Shown here one piece after another: positions 1 to 6,140 of a stretch of DNA of 9,184 nt (positions are counted from its first letter, which is position 1; every line of letters begins with the position of its first letter). The stretch comes from an uncultured Prevotellaceae bacterium. Its GTDB lineage: Bacteria; Bacteroidota; Bacteroidia; Bacteroidales; Bacteroidaceae. Made by a program: the position numbers and the translations under genes. The DNA lies in the NCBI GenBank assembly GCA_946644025.1, contig CAMPCG010000096.1, forward strand, positions 1-9,184, given 5' to 3'. The notes beneath the pieces were generated by a model, which worked only from the letters and a program-made list of their open reading frames with translations, did no database searches and was not told the DNA's origin.

Positions 1-51
1 CTCGAATTGCCTTTATTTATGGGGCGAACTGCGTTAATCTTCCAAAATCGC

Positions 52-82
52 TTTCGTATATCAGCATTATTTCGTAACTTTG
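52..82 (+). promoter_or_regulatory. Bacteroidota-type promoter for the lipoprotein gene
   Basis: Positions 75-82 read TAACTTTG, an exact match to the Bacteroides -7 consensus TAnnTTTG. A TTTC at 52-55, 19 nt upstream, is one base off the -33 TTTG box. Transcription should start near 87-89. The box overlaps the first in-frame TTG (80), so that codon cannot be the translation start, which moves the start to ATG 95 or ATG 107. The match is seen directly; use of the promoter is inferred. Confidence 0.65.
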
Positions 83-106
83 CAACCTGTAACTATGTAC
101 GCAGCT

Positions 107-3100
107 ATGATATCACTGCGCTATCTGCTCCTGTTCCTTTTCGTGGGCGTCGTTGTGTCGTGTACGAAGGAGGGTGACACCGTCTATGTCACCTCGCCTG
201 TCGATGCAGCGGCCTCGGCCCCGCTGGTGACGGTGGTCTACGACCCCGACGCCCTCGGCGACTGCAGCTTCAACGACCTCATCTACGTGGGTGTGGAGCG
301 GGCCGCGCTGGAGTACGGGCTGCGCACCATGCATCTCTCGCCGTCGACGCGCGAGGAGGGGCTGGCCTGTCTGGAGAACTTCGTCAGCCGGGCCTCCACC
401 TCCCGAAGTGCAGGGGAAGCCTCCACCCCCGATGGTGGGGGGCAGTCCGAGTCCATCCGCCGGCTGCTCATCGTGGCCAGCAACGGCTACGACCAGTGGG
501 TGCGCCAGAACAACCGGCGGCTGGAGAGCGACCCCTACACCGACCTGCTCTACCTGGAGACGCCCACGCCCCTCGACGGCAAGGGCTCTACGATTTACAT
601 GCCTTACTACGGGGCCATGTACGAGGCGGGCGCCATCATGCCCCACTTCTCCTCCGAGGTGCTCCTGGTGGGCGCCAACCCCGAGGGCAGGCCCGTGGCC
701 GAGGCCATGCAGGGCTTCCAGGACGGCTACGCCACCAGTTTCTTCACGCCCTATATCGAAAAGATCCTCTACGTGGAATATATCGGACAGCAAGCGGGCG
801 AGGGCTACAGCATTGCCGACTCCATGGCCATGCGGATGATTACCTCTGTGCCCTGGCAAAGGAAGGGCAGTGTGCCGGCCATCGTACCCATCTGCGGCGG
901 AGCGGGGCGCACCTTCCAGCGGCTCTCGGAGATGCTCCTGCAGTATCTCTTCATGGGCGTCGACGTGGAAAGGGTCTCGCCCAACACCCAGCAGGCGGCG
1001 GTGAAGCACGTGGACAGGGCCGTGGAGCAGACCATCGGCCGGTGGCTGTCGCCCGAGGGGATGCCCAAGCACCAGTCGCTCGGGCTGGCATCGGGATATA
1101 CCGAGGTGCTCCTCAGCCCAGTTGTCGGCGTATTCACCACGCTGACATACGGCGTGCTGGACGACGGACTGCGCAAGACGATTCACGAGGAAGCCATCAT
1201 AAAGGAAGAAGCAGGCCCCCACCAACCTCCCCCCGAAGGGGAGGCCCCGCCCACGGCCCTTCCCTCGAAGGGAGTGGAGGCCCTCATCCTCATCCTCTCC
1301 ATCCGAAGGGGAGGGAAGCTTCAGCGGCGAAAGCCTCCCCTTCGGGGGGAGGTTGGTGGGGGCTTACGACTGTTTTGCCTGAAGGCCGCCCTGCTGGCGT
1401 TGCTGGCCGTGGTGGTCGGCTGCCGGCAGGAAGACGACACCGTGGTGACGCTGCAGACCCAGCGCTGGGTCGAGAAGACCGTTGCCGTGGTGGCTCCCCT
1501 CAGCCAGGACAACATGGGCAACCGCCTGGAGCGAACGGCAAAGTGGTTCCTCGACAACCTCGAGCTGGCCCAGGCCCACGACACGCTGTGCATACGGCTG
1601 CGGCTGGAGTGGTACGACGAGCTGACGGAAGACCTCCCCACGCTGGCAGCCACACTGGCCGGGCGCGACGACATCACGGCCATCGTGGGACCCTTCAGCA
1701 ACGACGGCATAGCCACTTTTGCCCCCGCCTGCCAGAAGACGCTCAAGCCCCTCATAGCACCTACCGCCACCAGCGAGGACGTCGTGCGCCGCTATGCCGT
1801 GATGAGCACCAACGGCATCACCCAAAGCCAGCCCTTCCTGTGGACACTGACACAGAGCGACGTGGCACTCACGGAGACGCTGCTGAGTTCCTACGCCACC
1901 TACGCCCAGTATCACGATTACAAGGATGCCGTGGCGTGGCTCTACACACCCCGCGACACCTACGGGCAGACCTTCAACTACTGGGGACCCTTCTTCGCCG
2001 AGAACTACAGCATCAGGCTCCTTGCCAACGAGCAGTATGACAGCGGCGCGCAGCTCGCAGACCTCGTGGAGGAGGTCCGCCGCCGCACGGGCGGCGACCT
2101 TGCCGTGTTGGGGGCGCAGATGGGAGCCTTCTGTGTGGTCCACGACGTGCGGCAGATGTACGACGTGGCCAGTCGCCGCCGTGAGCAGATGTGTCTGGAG
2201 GACGACCAGCTGAACGACGACCCCTTCGACGAGAGCAACGTCCAGCTGTGGCAGTACTTCGTATGGAAGCTACTCACCTATTTCGCCCTGCCCGAGCTGT
2301 GCGAAGAGCACCTGACGGCCCTTGGCGAGCGTGCCGTCCAGACGCTGCAGGGCTACGAGGGCTTCTCCCCCTACGCCGACCCCACCACCGGATTCGAGCA
2401 TAGCTACACCCTGCGCTTCGGCGTCATGCCCGCCTTCTCGGAGTGCAAGCTCTACGACGCGCTGATGCTCACCGCCTTCGCTGCCAGCCGCGTGGAGCAC
2501 ACTCAGGGGGCCTCCCTCAACGCCGCCATCATCGAAATCACCAGTGCCTCAGGCTCACCCTCGGGAAGCGGTGCGCCGGGGCTGAGCTCAGCCGCCTGGA
2601 GCCCCACCGCCATGGCGACCTACCTCTCGGCCCTGGAGCGGGGCCAGCTGCTGAAGTTCAAGGGAGCCTCGGGTGAGATAGCCTTCGACAGCGACACCTA
2701 CACCGCAGCCACCCAGACCACCTACGTGCAGTGGCGCATCCTGGAGAGACAGATACAGCACACTGGCTACATAGGCGGCAGCGGCAGCCGCCGGGTGAGC
2801 AACAACCTGTCGGCCTGGAACTTCCTCTACGACAAGAACCGCGCCGAGCAGGACTTCGCCGCCCAGAGCGCCCAGAGCCCCGACATCAGCTACCCTGAGC
2901 TCGACGGACAGTATGCCGTGCTGGTGCAGGGCAGCTACGGCTTCAAAAACTACCGCCACCTCTCCGATGTGCTCAGCGTCTACCAGCTGCTGCGGCAGGG
3001 CGGCTTCCCCGACGACCACATCATACTCGTCGCCGACCAGGCCACCGCGCGCGAGGCCGGCGCCATACGTTCCACCCTCAGCGGCCCCGACCTCTACGGC

Positions 3101-3730
3101 GGCACCACCCCAGGCAGTGGCCTCGCCGCAGCCGTCGTAGACTACGACAACGCCACCCTCGCCGCTGCCGACATCAGCAACATACTCTTAGGCCAGCCTA
3201 CCGACAGCACACCCGTCGTGCTGCCCCCTGGCGGCGGCCACAACGTGTTCCTCTACTGGAGCGGACACGGACAGAACAGCGAGTTCTCCTGGAGAGACGC
3301 ACCGCAGGGACAGGGCTTCACCAGCAACCTCCTGAAGCAGACCGCCCAGAAAATGCTCGACCAGGGCGCACCCACCTGCCGCAAGCTCTTCGTCGTGGCC
3401 GAGCCCTGTTACGGCGAGGGCGTCGTTCGAGCCCTCGACGGCATTGTCGGCGCACTGGGAATGAGCGGAGCCAGCGCCACCGAGCAGTCGTGGGCCGACA
3501 ACTGGAGCAACGCCGACCTCGTATGGCTCAGCGACCGCTTCACCCAGAACTTCATCACCTGCCTATCGGGAGGAGCACAGGGGGCAAAAGCGGAAACGCC
3601 CACCTACCGCGAGCTCTTCCTCTACTGCGCCGAGCACACCCTCGGCTCCCACGCCAAGATAGTCAATGCCAGGAACTTCGGCAACCTCACCGTTACTAAC
3701 CCCGGAGAGTTCGTAAGGTATAATAAGTGA
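107..3730 (+). CDS. Fused lipoprotein: BMP-like domain + LivJ-like domain + legumain-like (C13) protease
   Basis: I start at ATG 107 (1207 aa) because the promoter leaves only about 7 nt before ATG 95. Residues 1-19 form a lipoprotein signal (MISLR, hydrophobic core, VVSC, Cys19); TKEGD follows, an acidic stretch like Bacteroidota surface-export signals. Residues about 30-370 resemble BMP/PnrA solute-binding lipoproteins (GDCSFNDLIYVGVE near the start, GGAGRTF later). Residues 370-419 are translated from a palindromic repeat. A second lipoprotein signal ends at Cys439 (VVVGC, then RQEDD). Residues about 458-900 resemble LivJ-type type 1 binding proteins (AIVGPFSND; GASGEIAFDSD near the end). 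Residues about 936-1150 resemble legumain/GPI8 peptidases: GSYGFKNYRHLSD, catalytic His1054 in YWSGHG, and Cys1101 in EPCYGEG, where family members usually have EAC. It is probably an envelope-anchored protease; ligand and substrate are unknown. No in-frame ATG precedes the second module, so it depends on upstream translation. Domain calls are from recognised motifs only. Confidence 0.8.
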   Translation: MISLRYLLLFLFVGVVVSCTKEGDTVYVTSPVDAAASAPLVTVVYDPDALGDCSFNDLIYVGVERAALEYGLRTMHLSPSTREEGLACLENFVSRASTSRSAGEASTPDGGGQSESIRRLLIVASNGYDQWVRQNNRRLESDPYTDLLYLETPTPLDGKGSTIYMPYYGAMYEAGAIMPHFSSEVLLVGANPEGRPVAEAMQGFQDGYATSFFTPYIEKILYVEYIGQQAGEGYSIADSMAMRMITSVPWQRKGSVPAIVPICGGAGRTFQRLSEMLLQYLFMGVDVERVSPNTQQAAVKHVDRAVEQTIGRWLSPEGMPKHQSLGLASGYTEVLLSPVVGVFTTLTYGVLDDGLRKTIHEEAIIKEEAGPHQPPPEGEAPPTALPSKGVEALILILSIRRGGKLQRRKPPLRGEVGGGLRLFCLKAALLALLAVVVGCRQEDDTVVTLQTQRWVEKTVAVVAPLSQDNMGNRLERTAKWFLDNLELAQAHDTLCIRLRLEWYDELTEDLPTLAATLAGRDDITAIVGPFSNDGIATFAPACQKTLKPLIAPTATSEDVVRRYAVMSTNGITQSQPFLWTLTQSDVALTETLLSSYATYAQYHDYKDAVAWLYTPRDTYGQTFNYWGPFFAENYSIRLLANEQYDSGAQLADLVEEVRRRTGGDLAVLGAQMGAFCVVHDVRQMYDVASRRREQMCLEDDQLNDDPFDESNVQLWQYFVWKLLTYFALPELCEEHLTALGERAVQTLQGYEGFSPYADPTTGFEHSYTLRFGVMPAFSECKLYDALMLTAFAASRVEHTQGASLNAAIIEITSASGSPSGSGAPGLSSAAWSPTAMATYLSALERGQLLKFKGASGEIAFDSDTYTAATQTTYVQWRILERQIQHTGYIGGSGSRRVSNNLSAWNFLYDKNRAEQDFAAQSAQSPDISYPELDGQYAVLVQGSYGFKNYRHLSDVLSVYQLLRQGGFPDDHIILVADQATAREAGAIRSTLSGPDLYGGTTPGSGLAAAVVDYDNATLAAADISNILLGQPTDSTPVVLPPGGGHNVFLYWSGHGQNSEFSWRDAPQGQGFTSNLLKQTAQKMLDQGAPTCRKLFVVAEPCYGEGVVRALDGIVGALGMSGASATEQSWADNWSNADLVWLSDRFTQNFITCLSGGAQGAKAETPTYRELFLYCAEHTLGSHAKIVNARNFGNLTVTNPGEFVRYNK
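392..443. repeat. Degenerate palindromic repeat inside the BMP-like module
   Basis: This GC-rich stretch has a 9-bp direct repeat (GCCTCCACC at 392-400 and 419-427) and a small hairpin (423-427 with 434-438). It shares the GCCTCC, ACCTCCC-CGAAG and GGTGGGGG blocks with the inverted ends of the larger element at 1215-1363. It is translated as a Ser/Thr/Gly-rich insert (RASTSRSAGEASTPDGGGQS) between two segments that look like regular binding-protein fold. I infer a decayed copy of the same repeat family, tolerated in frame. Confidence 0.4.
1215..1363. repeat. 149-bp palindromic element with perfect 31-bp inverted ends
   Basis: Positions 1215-1245 and 1333-1363 are exact reverse complements over 31 bp. 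The core CCGAAGGGGAGG occurs at 1233-1244, again at 1303-1314, and inverted at 1334-1345. No target-site duplication is visible at the outer edges and there is no transposase, so it looks like a non-autonomous REP- or MITE-like element. It is open in the reading frame of the surrounding gene and encodes about 50 Pro/Gly/Arg-rich residues. It separates the end of the BMP-like module from the hydrophobic core of a second lipoprotein signal. The repeat is seen directly; mobility is inferred. Confidence 0.8.
1364..1438 (+). other. Internal second lipoprotein signal peptide
   Basis: Immediately after the repeat the frame encodes LFCLKAALLALLAVVVGC followed by RQEDDTV. This is a Lys-containing n-region, a hydrophobic core, a VVGC lipobox and a Gln-Glu-Asp-Asp stretch like a surface-export signal. 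It resembles the true N-terminus of the same protein (Cys19-TKEGDTV). There is no ATG before it; the only common alternative start in frame nearby is GTG 1274, inside the repeat. I read it as the relic N-terminus of a formerly separate gene. In the fused protein it could act as a transmembrane segment or an internal processing site. Confidence 0.7.
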
Positions 3731-3731
3731 T

Positions 3732-3750
3732 TCAACTCGCCGCAAGTTGA
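3732..3750 (+). terminator. Weak hairpin just after the lipoprotein stop
   Basis: TCAACT (3732-3737) can pair with AGTTGA (3745-3750) around a 7-nt loop, starting 2 nt after the TGA stop. There is no following T-run, so terminator function is doubtful. It is the only stem-loop close to the end of the gene. Confidence 0.2.
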
Positions 3751-3753
3751 GTA

Positions 3754-3792
3754 GTTACAGGGAGTTACAGGGAGTTACAGGGAGTTAAGGGA
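3754..3792 (+). repeat. 10-bp tandem repeat, 3.9 copies
   Basis: The unit GTTACAGGGA is repeated exactly at 3754-3763, 3764-3773 and 3774-3783, followed by a shorter variant GTTAAGGGA at 3784-3792. It lies outside any gene, 24 nt after the lipoprotein stop and about 200 bp before the promoter of the restriction-modification operon. Copy number may vary between strains by slippage; no function is evident. Confidence 0.85.
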
Positions 3793-3861
3793 CAATAGTT
3801 CTTCCCCTATGAATCCCACTCATACAGCAGACGAAGGGAGGATGTATTGTCCATTAACTCC
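3781..3861. repeat. Imperfect 17-bp inverted repeat (16/17) with 47-bp spacer
   Basis: Position 3781-3797 (GGAGTTAAGGGACAATA) matches the reverse complement of 3845-3861 with one mismatch. The left arm overlaps the end of the tandem repeat. A further TTAACTCC follows the right arm. The spacer holds no promoter or gene that I recognise. From here to about 3996 I see only short hairpin-forming stretches (for example GGCC-TTTCA-GGCC near 3930) and no credible coding frame. Confidence 0.6.
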
Positions 3862-3996
3862 TTTTTAACTCCTCCTCGCTCGACCCTATGGGACGCTTGC
3901 GTAGAGAAACGGAGGGCTGACTGCTTGTTGGCCTTTCAGGCCGCTTTTGCAAAACTTGCGAAAGTTGAGTCCCATTATTATTTTCTACCCTTCTTT

Positions 3997-4028
3997 TTTC
4001 TCCGTTACATTTTTTTTTCGTACTTTTG
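3997..4028 (+). promoter_or_regulatory. Promoter of the restriction-modification operon, with T9 tract
   Basis: TACTTTTG at 4021-4028 matches the Bacteroides -7 consensus TAnnTTTG exactly. TTTC at 3997-4000 lies 20 nt upstream in the -33 position, one base off TTTG. The spacer contains an uninterrupted run of nine T (4010-4018), a length prone to slippage. Transcription should start near 4033-4035, leaving a leader of roughly 390 nt before the methyltransferase start at 4427. Confidence 0.65.
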
Positions 4029-4033
4029 CATCC

Positions 4034-4412
4034 GAGTACCGCCAATCGGTGTAAACGATTCGTTGTCGGGGTTTATGATATAGGCAATCCAATCTCAAAA
4101 GTTGCTACACGTTGTACCCTGCAACGATTGCCCTGAGCGCAGGGTGACGGTGCAGACATTGCGGAAATAATATAGCATCAGCTGTTTATTCAGAGACTCG
4201 TGAAACCTCGGAAATTTCATGATGTAGTGCATTTGAGTAAGTCTGTTGATGCCCGTGCGATGGCGCGGGCATGACTTATATCTTAGCACTACAGGTACAT
4301 TCCGAGGACCTCACGAGACGAGAGAAGAGCCATGACTCGCGCTTCTTTTGTGTCTTGAGGTCCTTTGGCGATTACCTGTAAGCTTGTCTGAAGATTTAGC
4401 CTGATTGCCCCT
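4034..4412 (+). ncRNA. Structured leader or candidate ncRNA upstream of mod
   Basis: No credible gene lies here, but nested complementary segments are dense. Early part: 4083-4089 pairs with 4126-4132 around 4101-4105/4121-4125 and 4106-4109/4113-4116, then a small hairpin at 4131-4144. Fold A is a long stacked hairpin: 4197-4203/4311-4317, 4206-4212/4301-4307, 4223-4230/4286-4293, 4238-4243/4273-4278 and 4249-4258/4263-4272 (10 bp, one G-U, loop GATG). Fold B uses 4290-4297/4373-4380, 4305-4313/4356-4364 and 4316-4319/4352-4355, and excludes the outer three stems of fold A. The 4083-4089 strand could instead pair with 4403-4409, close to the mod start. No T-run follows, so the RNA probably reads into mod as a leader. 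I recognise no tmRNA, RNase P or known riboswitch signature; a 6S-like or lineage-specific RNA remains possible. Confidence 0.5.
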
Positions 4413-4426
4413 AAACTATCGTAAAT

Positions 4427-6136
4427 ATGGAACAGAATTTATCCCAGCTGAAACAGGACATGATTGTCGAGATTCAGCAGCGACTGGATGACAAGGTACT
4501 GGAACGCTCAAACGCGGAATTGCTAATGAAGCTCATCAAACAGTCAGACAGTGATGACGAGGCCATAAAAATTATGTCACTCGGCACCACTTACAGAAAG
4601 GCAGGTCTGCATTACGAGAAACGACTTGAGAAGATGGACAATACCATTCGCTACTTCAAGAAGAACGAGCAGTTGAGTTTTCATACCGATGACTTAAAAC
4701 CGGTGAACAAACTTATTATAGGTGATAATTACGAGGCCCTGCAAAACCTGATGATACAATATAAAAAAGGGGTGGACGTAATCTACATTGACCCGCCATA
4801 CGGTAAGGACAGCATGGGGGAGTTCGCAAAAACCAACTATGAAAACGGTATTACACGCGACAACCTGCTGTCGATGCTCTATCCAAGACTGATGCTGGCA
4901 AAGCAGCTGCTGAAAGAAGATGGAGTAATCTTTTGCAGCATTGATGACAAGAACCAGGCATACCTAAAGTGTCTCTTTGACGAAGTCTTTGGCGAGAATG
5001 CTTTTGTTTCTACTCTAACAATAGAATCTTCTGTAATTGCCGGACCAAGAAGGGTGCCGGCAATGCAAGGCAGTGTGGTGAAAACTGCGGAGTATTGCCT
5101 GATATATACGAAAGCTGCTGACAAGAAAATAATGAAGAACTTAAAGTATGATTTCATTTACGGTTTTGATACTCATTATAACAAATGGGTTGATGAAGAG
5201 ACTGCAAGTGTTATTTCTGTTATCGACTTGATTAAGCGTACCCCTGAAATATCGGATATTTTCGAGTCATACCACATGAGCGTCAAAATACAGAATATAG
5301 GCATACTTGCACTGATAAACGATGTAGTTAGACATTGGCTTTATAACGAAGAAGTGGCGGCACACTTGTACCGAAAGGGTGACAAAGAGGAGGCTACAGA
5401 GGAAACTGATAAGCAACCGTTAAATCATCTTTTCCAGATTGACGGCAAATGGTACGTGAAAACAGAAGAAGGATTATATAATGTTTTCAGATACATAGAT
5501 AGGATTGGCAAATGCGATGATTATTTTGAAAGTTTTGGTGAAAGGACTGTTCGGGGGAATTTATGGAAAGGCTTTTCCTCTGATGGTGGCAATTTGGAGA
5601 AAGAAGGTGGCGTGGAATTCAAAAACGGTAAAAAACCGCTTCGACTGATAAAACAGCTAATAGACTCTGTATGTACTTCAAAGGATGCCGTTGTCCTTGA
5701 TTTCTTTGCCGGATCGGGCACTACGGGGCATGCAGTATTGGAATTGAACAGGGATGGTGGCGAAAGAACATTTATTCTTTGCCAGATAAACGAAAAAACA
5801 AAGGAAAGTCCTAATGGTATTGCATACGACATAACATCTAAGCGATTGAAGCGTATGATGACCGGCACATGCTATGATGGTAAAAGAAATAAAAGTTGGC
5901 TGGGCAGCAACGCTCCCTTCGGCGGTAATCTCGATGTTTACGAGATAGAGCGTATGCCAAATCACCTGACTGCCAATGGAGAGACGCCATTTGAGAAGAT
6001 AGATGAGACGCTTTATGGCAGGAAAAAGTTCAAGACCTTGAAAGAGAAAATCGGCTGGGTGTGTCAGAACTTTGCCAACACTCAGAAATATGTCGAGAGC
6101 GATGAGGATTGGGAAGAAAAAGTGAGGAAGGGATAA
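4427..6136 (+). CDS. mod: Type III restriction-modification DNA methyltransferase (Mod)
   Basis: 569 aa, somewhat shorter than well-studied Type III Mod proteins. In this family Mod transfers methyl from S-adenosylmethionine to adenine N6 at a short asymmetric site and also gives the Mod-Res complex its specificity. The catalytic motif DPPY is at residues 122-125 (VIYIDPPYGKDS), followed by GVIFCSIDD typical of the family. The cofactor-binding motif DFFAGSGTTG is near residues 425-434. The order DPPY first, FxGxG late, marks the beta class. The region between, about residues 190-400, should be the target-recognition part and is where such proteins diverge; the site cannot be predicted. ATG 4427 follows an A/T-rich stretch without Shine-Dalgarno site. 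The gene is first in a two-gene operon with res. I see no long simple repeat inside the frame of the kind that phase-varies some mod genes. Confidence 0.93.
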   Translation: MEQNLSQLKQDMIVEIQQRLDDKVLERSNAELLMKLIKQSDSDDEAIKIMSLGTTYRKAGLHYEKRLEKMDNTIRYFKKNEQLSFHTDDLKPVNKLIIGDNYEALQNLMIQYKKGVDVIYIDPPYGKDSMGEFAKTNYENGITRDNLLSMLYPRLMLAKQLLKEDGVIFCSIDDKNQAYLKCLFDEVFGENAFVSTLTIESSVIAGPRRVPAMQGSVVKTAEYCLIYTKAADKKIMKNLKYDFIYGFDTHYNKWVDEETASVISVIDLIKRTPEISDIFESYHMSVKIQNIGILALINDVVRHWLYNEEVAAHLYRKGDKEEATEETDKQPLNHLFQIDGKWYVKTEEGLYNVFRYIDRIGKCDDYFESFGERTVRGNLWKGFSSDGGNLEKEGGVEFKNGKKPLRLIKQLIDSVCTSKDAVVLDFFAGSGTTGHAVLELNRDGGERTFILCQINEKTKESPNGIAYDITSKRLKRMMTGTCYDGKRNKSWLGSNAPFGGNLDVYEIERMPNHLTANGETPFEKIDETLYGRKKFKTLKEKIGWVCQNFANTQKYVESDEDWEEKVRKG

Positions 6137-6140
6137 GAAT

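Noticed and set aside
113..1225. Long open frame (370 codons) on the minus strand opposite the lipoprotein gene
   Set aside because: It is a by-product of high GC in third codon positions. The protein is rich in His, Arg and Gly, has no family resemblance, and the plus strand has a clear signal peptide and domains.
496..2040. 514-codon plus-strand frame overlapping the lipoprotein gene
   Set aside because: Its Arg/Pro/Gly/His-rich composition is typical of an out-of-frame reading of GC-rich DNA. It also crosses the repeat, and no motif is visible.
3754..3792. Tandem repeat as a CRISPR array
   Set aside because: The 10-bp units are directly adjacent with no spacers, and no cas gene is present.
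3847..4083. 78-codon plus-strand frame across the promoter region
   Set aside because: It runs through the T-rich spacer and the -7 box (peptide FFLRYIFFSYF), so it is non-coding.
4095..4289. 64-codon minus-strand frame in the structured leader
   Set aside because: No family resemblance. The DNA there is better explained by nested RNA stems.
4034..4412. Leader as tmRNA or RNase P RNA
   Set aside because: The length would fit, but I find no tRNA-like ends or tag frame for tmRNA, and none of the conserved RNase P blocks.
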